From Capronia americana (Eukaryota > Ascomycota > Eurotiomycetes > Chaetothyriales > Herpotrichiellaceae), in NCBI GenBank assembly GCA_016110215.1, contig JADWQD010000012.1:806001-870000 (forward strand): a DNA stretch of 64,000 bases, in the 5' to 3' direction. The position numbers and the translations under genes are program-made. Under the pieces are notes generated by a model. The model saw only the letters and a list, made by a program, of their open reading frames with translations, ran no database searches and was not told the DNA's origin. How positions within the stretch are numbered: position 1 is the stretch's first letter; each line of letters opens with the position of its first letter. This document shows positions 22,921 through 33,945 of the stretch, one piece after another.

Positions 22921-23878
22921 TTACTCCTGTTTATCGTCCTCCACTCGTGGCTGTTTCGAATCACTGCCGTCTTTGTTCTCTCCATTGGCCGCCTGCCCTT
23001 CCTCGGTGATGGTCTCCATCCTGTCGGCATTCCGTCTCTCTTCCTCCTCTCGCGCTCTCCGCTCTCTCTCCAGCCGATTCTGCTCTTCCTCCATACTCAT
23101 CCGCAGTGCCATGGCAAGCTCAGGGTCAGCAGCAGGGTCGATACCAAACTCGTCAAAGCGACCGGCCCCTCCTCCAGTCTCGACGCCTTCCATGCCACTG
23201 CTCCCTGCGCCGGCATCTCCGCCCATATTGACGATGGGTGTAGTGATGAGGCTGTCGCTGAGCAAACCTGGGCCAGGCGGGATGACGGCCAGATAGTTGC
23301 CTTCTCCTGATGAGCCACCTACGGTCTCCACGAACTTCTCCAGTATTGACTTCGTGCTCGATTCGATGGCGTCACCGAACGCGACAAAGTCAACCGAGAC
23401 GTTGTTCTTCTTACACTTCTTGGCCAGCTTGATCAACTCCTTTTCTGTGTCGTTCTTGTCTCCGAACTTCTGATCCAGCTCGCTGCATATCAGGACCACG
23501 ATCCGTTGTCGTTGGGACTTGTTTGCTCTGTGATGAAGTGCCAGCATCGCCACACTAATGGCTGTGCCTAACCGGATGTGTCCTTTGATCTTCGTTTCAT
23601 GTAGACCTGCGAGAATGGCGCCGAAGTTCGTGGTAGGAGTGTTGAGGACTTTGGGGCCTGTTCCAGCCATCGACATGAGGCCGACGGCAGATTCGGGGTT
23701 CGAGGACGTTTTGGCATTGAAGATGAGTGATACCGCTTCGGTTTGTGCCGAGAAGCGGTTCGGCCTGGCACAAGAATGAGCGACTCATCCAGATGCACTG
23801 GATGTAATCTTACAGATAATCGCCATTCCTACTCGTCTCGCTGTTGTCAACAACGATCATAGTCGCCTCGAGAACCAT
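22921..23878 (-). CDS. rpn10: 26S proteasome regulatory subunit Rpn10 (VWA + UIM)
   Basis: Ubiquitin receptor of the 19S regulatory particle. Exon 1 (23814..23878) encodes MVLEATMIVVDNSETSRNGD; a 49-nt intron (23765..23813) splits the next Leu codon; exon 2 continues as PNRFSAQTEAVSLIFNAKT and on to the stop, giving 302 aa. The VWA domain covers ~1-190 (TNFGAILAGLHETKIKGHI, NKSQRQRIVV, KKNNVSVDF). A ubiquitin-interacting motif follows a Gly-rich linker (DPELAMALRMSMEEEQ), then a charged tail. The metal-site DxSxS is present as DNSETS. The ATG stands in GCCGCCACCATGG, an ideal Kozak context. Fungal Rpn10 proteins usually have this VWA-single UIM layout. Function is certain by family; nothing unusual seen. 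Confidence 0.96.
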
Positions 23879-24167
23879 GGTGGCGGCGGATGCTTAAAAG
23901 ACTCGGGAAAAGGCGAGGCTCGGTACGAGAGTTGGAACAGCTGTTAAGGATGGCGAACAAGTACGGAGTAGAAGGTAAGAACTGGTCAAGGAGGCGTTGA
24001 ATTGTTATTTGGATGTGGACTGGAGTTGAAGTGACGATCATGTAAACGAAGGCAGGCAGAGCGCAGTTACGCCGCAGCTCCTACGGTGAAGCATACAAAT
24101 GCAGTTTGGTCGTTGGAACGATTTCACATGGACAATAAATCTACACAGCCCTCAACGCTCTCACCGT
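23879..24167. other. rpn10 promoter / 3' side of the GPI-protein gene
   Basis: Short gap between two minus-strand genes. It must include the rpn10 promoter. I saw no recognisable element beyond the Kozak context at the rpn10 start. Confidence 0.4.
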
Positions 24168-24927
24168 TTACAACGCCATCATGACCAGACCCAAGAATCC
24201 AGCCACCAATCCACTGAGTTCGAGATTCGACTTCAAGCTTCCAGCGCCATTCCCATCGCCGCCGCCCGATGACGTGGAAGAATCAGCTGCACTGCTCGCG
24301 CCTGCCAACTTGTCCTGTCCCGCAGTGATAGTGACAGGCAGGAATGTGAAATCCGTCGAGCTGATAGTCCCACTATAGGCCGTCGAGAGCACGTTGGCAG
24401 TTGTGGCTGTGAGCAGCTCACTAAGATCGGATGAAGCAATCAGCGGATCAGTGAAGATTTGCTCGGGCGCATCGATTTCTCCCGTGCACACTGCGCTCTC
24501 CGAGTTCTGTGCGATCGAACACTGCAATGTGACGCCCAGGTTGCCGGTGGTCTCTGAAGCGATCCACGTCGTCGAGCCATAGGTGATGGTTTGAGGTTCG
24601 GTGCCGCAGACGTCTGTGTCGATGCTGGATCCCGTGCACTCCACTGCCACGACAGTGGATTGGGAGTCCTGGGGAGAGAAAGTCAGTCGCGTTTGCGGGT
24701 GTCTATCCTCCCATATTCTCTGGTTTGAGGGAGAGGTAAGCACGTACCGCCGTGATGATCGATCCGGCTAGTGGGTATTCGTTTATGGAGTTCAGGCTCA
24801 ACGTCGTCTCCGTGATCCAGAAAACGTTGATCACTGTGCTGCTGTCGTCTTGCGCCTGCGCAACGCCGGACAGAAGTGCTACCACCGCCGCTGTCGCAGG
24901 GAATACTTTGGAGAACGCGTTCTTCAT
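24168..24927 (-). CDS. Predicted GPI-anchored cell-surface protein
   Basis: Two exons (24748..24927 and 24168..24668) around a 79-nt intron encode 226 aa. The N-terminus is a signal peptide (Lys, then AAVVALLSGVAQA, cleavage before QDDSS). The mature part has Cys residues (VECTGS, DVCGTE, LQCSIA, AVCTGE) that could form two disulfides. The C-terminus has a Ser/Gly-rich stretch followed by a hydrophobic tail ending LVAGFLGLVMMAL, the classic GPI-anchor signal. Such small secreted GPI proteins with the phrase AGSIITADSQSTVVAVEC recur in filamentous ascomycetes and are of unknown function. Location at the plasma membrane or wall is inferred. It is upstream of rpn10 on the same strand and divergent from trs23. 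Confidence 0.85.
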
Positions 24928-25964
24928 GTTGGCGGCTGTCTTTGTGCGAGAAACTTGCTATGTGGGCAGCGAAGGAAGGTGTAGTGACATCGTATATATT
25001 CTGGTTCGAGGCTACCAAGCCATTGATATAGTTATCATCGCGCAAGAAGCAGCTTCAATGGGTCTTAGTCCGTTCTGAGGCTGTTAGCGCTTCCCCTGGG
25101 TCTCAATTTCTGATATCACGTCTCATGGAAAGCTTGGTATGGGGTAGAGGCACTGGTGGTTATCCTTATTGGTTCGTGTGATGATCGAACATTTAGGAAC
25201 TGGATAACGGCATCAATGCTTGGGGGCGATAATAGCCAGAATGGTGTCTCAACCAGGTCAGAGTGCATAATCCCTGGTTGCATTCCTCGTATATACCACA
25301 GGCGTGTCCCAATACAAATGGTGCGGCCATGGGCGAGTTTGGGCATGCGCTGACCGTTTGACAGACTGGCCGTCGTCGCCCCTGTCTCAGGGGGAAATAA
25401 AGTTTACGAGATCATTGTGAAGTTTGAACTGCTCAAGCTCCAGGCCCGGCGCTGGCCTGGGATTCCATATCGGGCTTGGTTCACGCCATCCTCGTAAGAA
25501 GGGACCAGATTGGAACATGGTTACTATTTCTTCAGGCATCAGTTCACTGCTGCTTACCTGCAGTATGATAGAAGAATGAAGCACAGAAGTCGTCAGTAAT
25601 CCACACAGCAGCGTGTAGAAATGAGATCTTATATACTGCGTGCCACGGAGAGAAAGCCACGTGAAAGCCAGTGTGCCAGTGCCAGAGCCAGTCTTCGTGG
25701 GGGCTGAGCGGGGCGCGTGCCGTTCAGTAACAAACTTCTAAGAGTGAATCTCCAACTTCTCGTCTGGTCACTCGCGATACTCGCACACAGCCGTCGCAAT
25801 AACAGAAGAGCACGCAGCCAGCGACTCTCGTCCTGCTTCAGCTCGCTCATTTCCCTCCACTCGGCCGAGCTGTCTATGTGCGCATGAGTCTGGCAATGGC
25901 CAAGTCAGTTATTGTGCCAGAATGACGAAAACCGCGTGACTGCTGACTGTGGCTCATCATCAAT
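24928..25964. promoter_or_regulatory. Divergent promoter region, GPI protein and trs23
   Basis: About 1 kb between two divergent start codons. No credible coding frame or repeat was seen. Confidence 0.4.
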
Positions 25965-26675
25965 ATGTGAGTCTATCGTGCTCTTTGCACCACAGCCTCG
26001 TCCTGTACACTGGACAGCCCACGACCGAACCCTCTAACCAAGCATTAAATTTATCCTACCCTCAAGCTTAAGCTCACTCCTCACAGGCCTGTCTTCGCCC
26101 TCCTCGTAATCTCCAAAGCCGGCTCCCTCATCTACCACCGCACCTTCCCCACGACCACGCCCGGCACCAGCGCCGCAGCGACAGGAAACCTGACCGGTTC
26201 CGGCGGCGGCGGACCCGACGCGAAATCGCAACAAACAGTCGGCACGCTCGGCCTGCCCGGAACGTCGACCCTTACGACGAACGACTACCTCGTCCTGGCG
26301 GGGACATTCCACGGCGTCCACGCCATCACGCGCTCCCTGACACCCAAGCTGCCCATCACGTCCTCTTCCTCGTCCGCGTCGGGCACAGGCACGAGCAGGG
26401 GCAAGACCTGGACATACCCGGACCCGACGGTGGCGCCGAGCGGCATCGAGAGCATGGAGAGTTCGTTCTTCCGCCTGACGGTGTTCCAGACCCTGTCGGG
26501 GACGAAGTTCCTCCTCTTCACCGACCCGAGCATGCCCAACACGGACGTGCTGATGAAGGGTATCTACGAGCGGTACGCCGACTACGTGTGTAAGAATCCG
26601 TTCTGGCAAATGGAGATGCCGATCCGGATCGATGCGTGGGATAGGAGTCTGGGACAGTGGTTGACGAGGCGGTGA
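25965..26675 (+). CDS. trs23: TRAPP complex subunit Trs23 (TRAPPC4)
   Basis: Core subunit of the TRAPP tethering complex, which activates the Rab GTPase Ypt1 in ER-Golgi traffic. The start codon is split: exon 1 supplies AT (25965-25966), a 120-nt intron (25967..26086; donor GTGAGT, branch CTAAC, acceptor CACAG) follows, and exon 2 supplies G, then PVFALLVISKAGSLIYHRTF. This gives 196 aa. The sybindin-like fold is evident: N-terminal LLVISKAGSLIY, central FFRLTVFQTLSGTKFLLFTD, and C-terminal IYERYADYVCKNPFWQMEMP, all typical of Trs23. A Gly/Ser/Thr-rich insertion lies at ~25-60 and another near 100. No other start gives the conserved N-terminus. The function assignment is firm; the exact 5' end needs cDNA support. 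Confidence 0.9.
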
Positions 26676-27937
26676 GAGAAGAGAGCCCGGACAAGGTACA
26701 AACCCTTGACATACTCCCGGTCTGGGAGATCAGTGGTATTGCTGCTTAAGCATGCATGCGCAGAGGTTGAAAGGTTGCTGCCCGAGACTGCGAGCAAAGG
26801 ACTACAACAGAACTGGGTATCAAGCCAAATGACCCGCAGGCAACATCAACGAGGGACCCACGAGGCGAGTAAGGGCAAGATGCTCACCAACAAGTACCGT
26901 GCATCTCAAAGAGCGTCTTGCCGTGGCCGGGCTCTTACAGGACATTCTGGTCTGACTCGTGCTGCCGCCGCCGCCGCCGCTGTTCAGTGAACCACATTCT
27001 AAGAAGCCACGAGTGTCACGCAGGTGATCAGTGCAGCGTCCATTTTATGGTAGGGAGACCTATGCACGATACAAGCCCCAATACGAAGGACGGCTCGGAG
27101 AGAGGAAAGGCGGTCCTGGAAACCGCGCATCGCAAAGGGTACGAGCACAGACTGAGTCACGGCATAGAGGCACTCCTTTCGTTGCATGCCGTTGCACCGC
27201 ATCGCGCCATGACTGCCTGACTCGTAAGGCCTGCGCACCAATTTGGCAAGCTGGATTGAAAAAAGTACGAACGCGTCTCGACTAGTTAACGAGACCAATT
27301 CAGCGTCATCTCATCGGTTCCTTCATTGGCGTTTGCGTCACGTTCGCGTGCATGACAGTATGTTATGTTTATATCTCTCTTCGTGTCTCTGTGTGTGTGT
27401 TCATCAGTCGTCATTTTCGAGTGCAGCCCCTGCCACACCCGCTGCTGGCCATGCTTCGTTTACTCATCCTGGAACGTACAGAACTATTTCCGCTTTCTCC
27501 TGTATGTATGGATTGATGGTGCTTGCGCAATCCTCCTCTCCTATGCACCGAAGGTCCTTGGTGCTCGGTGCTTGCTTGCGCAGTCTTCTTTTTCCTTATT
27601 TACTCCGTAATGCAGTGGGGAACACGTGAGCAGGTCGATCAGGTCGCTGGCAACACCCTCCTCTTCTGGGAACGGCGGATTCTCGAGTCCATCGTCTCGA
27701 TTCGCCAAATTCGCCACTCCGGAGGTGAGAGAGCATGCCCCTTCTCTTTCTCAAACCATCCCGAAACTGCGGCTGTTGACCGCCTCGGCCGTCCAGCTCT
27801 GTCGCTTTCCACAGAAGGATAGATTAACTCGCCTGCTTCTGTCTGTAGCTTGAGCTTTCCCGCCTCGTTCTCCCTCTCGTGACGTTTAGGGCGGGTCAAG
27901 CTTCGGGTCCTTGTTGGCACCGGCACCGTGGTGGACT
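26676..27937. other. Convergent region of trs23 and the Zn2Cys6 gene
   Basis: About 1.26 kb between 3' ends. Frames are short and unconvincing. A GCC trinucleotide run lies at 26964..26980. Confidence 0.4.
26964..26980 (+). repeat. (GCC)n microsatellite
   Basis: Five and two-thirds perfect GCC units in non-coding DNA downstream of trs23. Confidence 0.8.
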
Positions 27938-30818
27938 CTACTGAGTATAATCCCATCTTCTCTTCAGTCGCCCGGCGTCAATGACATTGGCCACACTTTG
28001 CTGCCACTGCTGCGGCGTGACAAACATCGCCGCCCCAGAACCTCCTGTCGTCGCATACCCAGTCGCCTGGACATGAGGTAATTGCGCGTGCGAGACAACA
28101 GGCGGCGAGGTATCGTGAAATGATTGCCCTTGTTGTGCAGCGAAGTAATGCTGGTGCTGTTGCTGTTGGTGCTGTTGCTGGGTAGCATATCCAGGTGACG
28201 TGGTCGAAGTGTACGTCGGCGATCCGGTTGATGCGAATGAAGCCGCGTGATGCAAACTCTGCATATTTCCTGGCGGGGAGGCACCGCTTCCACCGTATAG
28301 TGACGACGGGGGTGCCAGCGCCGACGGAGGAATAGCAAACGCCGTGTCAAACTGATCCATGATCGGGGTTGGATTCCACTGGATATCGGCCACCGAAGGG
28401 GCTTGTTGGTAGTACCCGCCAGCTGAACTCGGCAAGCTGGAGTACGAGTTCTGTTCCGCGAGGTCGTAGTTCTGCGCGTACATTGGCGTTTGAGGCTTCG
28501 AATCCGCGGTGTAGACGGAGACAGGTGGAGTTGCAAGGTAGCCTGTTTGCCTCGGAATTTGGTTCATATGCTGGGGCACGTAAGGGCTGGGTTGCGTCTG
28601 TTGAGACGGATGAAGCTCAATCGACTTCTGTGGCTGTAGCTGTGGTAGTTGCTGCTTTTCCGATGACGGAGGGGAGACGGGAGACGGCCGAGAATGCTCG
28701 GACGGCGTGCCGTGAGGGAACGACTCTTTGAGTTCGAAAGGTTTGTTGACGTCGGCCGAGAAAGCAGTGCGAAGAGCATAGATTTGAGCCTCCGTTTCTG
28801 GCATGGGCCAAGCTGAAACACATCGCTCCAGGATCCTCATGTGCCGGACAAAGTAATCCTTTGCCTCGAAGTTGAATTCGGGATCTGGCGATGAAAGCGC
28901 CACCAGGTGCAGCATGACGCAAGTCAGGATGGCGTAGATGGTGAAATTGATGCCTCGTTGCATCACCAGCAATCCTGTGAGATCGAAGTTGGCCAAGATG
29001 CCCTCCTGTAGCCGGCATAGAATCTTTGCAGAGTTGTAGCAGACGCTCATGTGGTACCTCCACTGGCTATCCGCACCGAATGATTCAGATGCCTTCAGCT
29101 GTGGGCGGTGTAGCATGATGACCGCCAAATGATAGTGAGAATGCATGTTTCCCAGGAAATGAGAAGGCACATGGGGCACTTGGCCAGTGGGCGACAAATG
29201 CAGCTGGAAGTCGCTCGGCAATTCATCTGGCCACTTCTTGAACGCCTTATTGTACGCCACGAACTCCTGATCGAGAGCCCAGTCCTTTTTCTTTTTCAGT
29301 TTGATGTAGGTATCTGAGATCAGACGGATGTTGCGAGCATTGCGGACGAAATACGCAAACTGCCGGGAAATGGCCTTTTCGTACTCGTCCAGGTCCGAAC
29401 AGGGTGGATTCTCGCTGATATCGACGGAATTGGGATCCACGCCGTAGTCGGTGCGTCCTGGAAGTGTCAGTAAAAAAAGGGTTGGTCCAGGTTCCAATGA
29501 AAGCTACCTTGCGGCCCTCCAACCATGGTCTCGCAGACCAGAAGAGTTTGCCAAATCCGCGTCTTGGTCAGACATTCTATAGGGTTCGAGTCGCACAATT
29601 GCCCACCTGAGTGAGTTTCATGGTGCTCGTGCAGGTCAAGGTCTTTTGCCATGGTGATAGCCGTCTTGATGGTCATCCAAGACCGGTAGTAGTAGCCTCT
29701 TTTGGGCGAGCTCTCCCGAGCCTTGAGCAGAAGCAACAAGGCTTGGAGATTACTTAACCGCGGACTGTCGAGAAAGAATGGTTCGTGTTCTTTGTGCGAT
29801 GTTAGTAGAGGGGAGCTGGAAATGGCAACAATGACCTACTATTCGCTAATGCCAGCCACTGCGCCCCCTGAGCTGGATCATCGGACAAGCGACCTGCATT
29901 GGCGAAGATGGCTTCCAAAACGAGAGGCGAGATGGAGGCCGGGTCGTTTTGCCATTGGTGGTAGAACTGACTTTTGTTCAACACCGGCACGTAGGGGTGA
30001 ACATTCGTGAAGTACGTGTCAAATGCTCGTATAGCTTCCTCCTGGGACGGCATTAGAGCTGGGGGGATCCGGATCTGAGATCCCGCATCAGTCCTGAACG
30101 CCGCTGCTATCCTTGGCTCGGGTTCTGTTTCATGTAACGGAGGGTCTTGTTCCTTGCTGCTCTTCTCCGACCTGATATAGTCCGCGACTCCGGTGTCATT
30201 GATCTTCAGCTGGCCGAGGTGATCCAGGAGATCCTCGGCAGTGAACTGGTCGACAGGTGAGGAACCGGCACGTTCTTGTCTCTGGGACTTGTCGTCGTCT
30301 TGGACATGGCGAAATGTCTGGGCGGTGTTCTGGTAGGGGTCGCTGATGGTGCCCTGGAATGGATGAGCCTCCGGGTAGAAGTTGCCATAGGATTGTTCGG
30401 TTACGTGAAACGGCGGCTTCTGGTAGTTGGCAACATATGCATCGTAAGCAAAGCTGTCGCCTTGGTTGAGCTGGAATGCAGGGGCGGTGGGCGCATAAGT
30501 TTGCGCCTGTTGACTAGGTGCGACCGATGTGGTCGAGAATGATGGCGGTCCGCGCGGCTCCTCCACAGCGTTTGCCAGCGCAATATCTCCTGCATCCTCT
30601 TCCAGACCGCCGGCCGGAGGCACACAGTGGAGTTTGAGTCGCACACATGCGGCGCAAGGCCAGGTGTTGGTTGTGGCGGAATCGCATTTGATCTTCCTCC
30701 GCCTGCAGCCCTCACAGGCTCGCATCACCTTCAACCGCTTATGCCGGTTATGCTCATCGACGAAGACATAGTTCTTCGGGCCCGGGGGAGGCGCGGAGGA
30801 CAAAGGATAACTCTGCAT
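27938..30818 (-). CDS. Zn(II)2Cys6 transcription factor
   Basis: Nuclear regulator of about 926 aa in three exons; introns are 50 nt each (29790..29839 and 29458..29507) and exons total 2781 nt. The ATG at 30818 has context GCCACCATG. Near the N-terminus a basic stretch (HNRHKRLKVMRA) leads into the zinc cluster: C-x2-C-x6-C-x9-C-x2-C-x6-C (CEGCRRRKIKC, then CAACVRLKLHC). The middle (~290-650) is the fungal-specific regulatory domain, with FDTYFTNVHPYVPVLNKSQF, AKDLDLHEH and HLAVIMLHRPQL. The C-terminal 250 residues are low-complexity, rich in Pro, Ser and Gln with Gln/His runs, a likely activation region. The KRLKVMRACEGCRRRKIKC stretch recalls Fcr1-type regulators of filamentous fungi, but the target genes are unknown. 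Conserved genes separate it from the PKS cluster, so it is probably not the cluster regulator. Its 2.5-kb upstream gap suggests complex control. Confidence 0.92.
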
Positions 30819-33342
30819 GGTGGCATTCCATCCACTCGGACTGACACCACATCGGGTAAGTGCGACACGGCGGTGCCTCAATCAAGGAGTGTGGCCGTGG
30901 ACGGCCCAATGTCAAAAGGCGATGACTAAATCTGGATAAGCACGCCGATCGACTTGGTAGAAGATATAAGGCTGGCCGAACGGCACGGTCGCTGGGAGGA
31001 AAGACCGTCGATTTCGAGCACAGATTGATGAACCCGAAGGAGCCGTCGCAAGCTCGCCAGACGAAGATGATGAGTTTGTGGGTGTCGCGCGCTTCGGAAT
31101 GCAACCTCGGCACGATCGAAAATTCAGATGCTTTCAAAGCGAGAGATTGTGTGCAACGTTGGGCTGAAGCAGCGTAAGAGAGGTCCTCGGTCAGATAACA
31201 GTGATGAAATGTTGTTGGCGGACAATCTTCAGTAAGTCGGAGGCGAGCAGCGGCGATGGCGAGCCAGGTCCTAGTCTCCAGACGACGATGGTTCCGACGA
31301 GGTGGGGGAGATCTGACAGGATACGGCTTTCCGCTGATGCGAGTGAAGGATTCGCATCGACGACCAAGAAGTCAGGTGTTGAAGACGGTTTCGTATCGTA
31401 TTCACTTCATTGTCGGGTCGCTACGCGTAATGCACATGCCTACCGACAGAAGGCTGCAAGAGGGCTTGTCGAAGCATCGACGCGCAAACAACAGCGGAAA
31501 AGTCTCAGGGCCCAGTTTCACGGTTCACTCACTCTGGCATGGCGGACGTGAAGGCGCAAGGTGACTGGCCAGTTGTGGCAGTGGGTGGCACGGGGGATTG
31601 CTGATGGTTAAACGATCGAAGGAACATTGGGCTGTGCCCACTACGCCTCAAGGGGCTGGAATGCGCTGTCAGCCCTAAATGCAACGTCCATCAGTTTCAA
31701 CACCCGTACAAATTAAGGGCGAGCAAAGGCTGGCCAGATCGGCGAGAACAGACATGCACGGATTCTTGTGCCTTCATTACGCAACAAAAGCACGTCTTTC
31801 GCTTAGCGAGACAGCCAGGCGTTGCAGCGAGCCTGAGGCGCAGGGTCGAATTTCAGCCCTCAACGCCTTGTCCCTGGCACTTGTAGCTACAGTAATCATA
31901 TTACTATCTTTCGCAGCTATGGGACGAACAACGTGGCCACTAGGGACCTCACTTTGCCAGTATCCGATCCAAGCGTTCTTGTTCTTGGGAGCCCGGCGTA
32001 CGTGAGAAAAACGTAGGAAATTATTGCGACACGGGGATACAACTGCTCGCCCGCCGCGTGCAGATCGGGGTGAGCACCATATGCTCTGAGCGCCAGCAGA
32101 TAACAGTGGTGAGAAAGCGTTTCAAGTCCGGTCCGAGGCGTTCGTAGCCATGTTTTCTTCTTTGGAAGCTGGTCATCTACATCTGCATTGCTAGTTTCGT
32201 GGCGCTAAATGCAACACAAGGGGAATCTTTCGGGATTTGATAGTTGCTTCTGAATTGCGAGCTGCCACTTCAAAGTCCCGCAGTAGGTAGACGTCTATCA
32301 TCCGCATCTGGTCGGCGACCGAGTCGAAGACTGATCGTCATCGCCACCGGTTACCGAAATGGTAGGAGTAGGTAGAGTTCCTTACGGCAGCGGTCACTGC
32401 GGCGACAATTGATGCTGTCGGTAGCTTCTTGCGAACCTTTCAAGAATCGACAATGGTGGGATGGTGAGATGGTGAGAGGGCAAAGACAAGAAAAATGCCT
32501 TGGGGAGTGGCACTGTCGCAGGCTTGTCTCGGGTGATGTTTCAGGTGCATTGTGTGAGTGTTGGTGGTTCACCGTCACCCCGCACTCTAGAGGCCTAGGC
32601 CCGCTCCCCGAAGCTCCTTTGGTGATCTTCAGGCGATCGAGCGCTGGGCGAAAACTCAGTTCGGCCAAGCGATAGGCAAGAGACGTCAGAGAGGAGGCAG
32701 TTCTAGCATCAAATGATGGCTGAACAGCACGGTTTGGACGGCGCGAGACTACGAGGAGGCACACTTTTCGAATTCTGCACCCGAGCGAGCGCAGTCGACG
32801 CAATCGCACGCATTGCTAATGTGTGAACTGTGCAAGCAGCGGACAGCCCACTACAGCCTTGGTCGAGACTCGTGCATGCTCTGAAGAGTAAGCTTCTAGA
32901 ATCATGGAAGTTGCCGCTGGAAGGTGAGGGGCTGCTGGGTCCCGGTGGATGAAGTCAGGGTCGCCGCATCTTCAACACGACAAATGTTCTGGCTGAACGA
33001 GTCCGTCGCCATCCTTGATGCCAGCGGTGCGCACCGTCTGCACTGTCAGGAAGTAACCCAGTAATGTGTACAAGTAGTTGAAGTTCCGGGGACCCAGCAA
33101 TTGTACCCTACGTGCTAGTTTTGTCCGCAGAGATCGAAGGTGCGCGGGGCTGACGCCAAGACAACGCATGCCAAGCCAAGCGCGCCTTCCCGACAAGTTT
33201 CGACTTTTTGGTTCTCAACTCACTCGGATCCGAACTCACTGCGCGAGCAAACAATCTGCCAGTCGCCTCGACCACCGTCACGCATCTGAATCGCTCCTTC
33301 ATCCTCTCTTGAACGTCTACCATACTCTCCAGATTCGCCGCT
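30819..33342. promoter_or_regulatory. Long divergent upstream region, Zn2Cys6 gene and cia2
   Basis: About 2.5 kb without a credible gene on either strand; open frames up to 152 codons are Arg/Ser-rich shadows with no family resemblance. It must contain the promoters and 5' UTRs of two divergent genes. Introns in 5' UTRs or a non-coding RNA cannot be excluded without transcript data. Confidence 0.4.
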
Positions 33343-33945
33343 ATGGAAGACGGAAAGAACGCCAACCCACTTATCCTCAACCCCTCCGATTTACCCACCC
33401 GGAAGCGGCGGGCATCAGCACGAGATGATCGCGCCCACGGCGATTCAGGCTTTGTGTATCCGGCACCGTCTTTTGCCATCGACCCTTTCGCGCGCTCCGC
33501 GAGTCCTTTCCTATCCGAGGGGAGCGACAGTGATGCAGAGGAAGAGCCCATCGATGCCCAGGAGATCTACGACCTGATAGCCACCATGTCCGACCCGGAG
33601 CACCCCATAACACTTGGCTCGCTGGCTGTCGTATCCCTACCCGACATATCCATCATGCCCACCATCCCGAATCGGCCGAACTCGAGCCTCCAAACCGTTA
33701 CCGTTTTGATCACACCCACCATCCAGCACTGCAGTTTGGCCACCGTGATAGGCTTGGGAGTTCGTGTTCGGCTGGAGGAATCTTTGCCTCCCAGGTTTAG
33801 AGTTGACGTCAGGATTAAAGAGGGGACACATTCAACCGCGGAAGAGGTCAACAAGCAGCTCGCCGATAAAGAAAGAGTGGCTGCGGCATTATGGAACCCA
33901 ACCCTGCAAAGCTTTATTAAGAAAATGCTGGAGACATGCGAGTGA
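33343..33945 (+). CDS. cia2: Cytosolic iron-sulfur assembly component Cia2 (MIP18 family)
   Basis: A 200-residue intronless protein of the MIP18/FAM96 (DUF59) family, part of the CIA targeting complex that delivers Fe-S clusters to cytosolic and nuclear proteins. The N-terminal 75 residues are variable and charged. The domain starts at EIYDLIATMSDPEHPITLG and includes the diagnostic ITPTIQHCSLATVIGLGVRV with the conserved reactive Cys, then SLPPRFRVDVRI, GTHSTAEEVNKQLADKERVA and the terminal helix. All landmark residues are present. A spacer (IMPTIPNRPNSSLQTV) within the domain is slightly longer than in yeast or human. The ATG at 33343 is the first in frame. It is divergent from the Zn2Cys6 gene and convergent with the glycosyltransferase gene. 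Confidence 0.95.
   Translation: MEDGKNANPLILNPSDLPTRKRRASARDDRAHGDSGFVYPAPSFAIDPFARSASPFLSEGSDSDAEEEPIDAQEIYDLIATMSDPEHPITLGSLAVVSLPDISIMPTIPNRPNSSLQTVTVLITPTIQHCSLATVIGLGVRVRLEESLPPRFRVDVRIKEGTHSTAEEVNKQLADKERVAAALWNPTLQSFIKKMLETCE

Noticed and set aside
27938..30818. Zn2Cys6 gene as the pathway regulator of the PKS cluster
   Set aside because: Four conserved or unrelated genes separate it from the HR-PKS, and its type resembles broadly conserved factors; no direct evidence links it.
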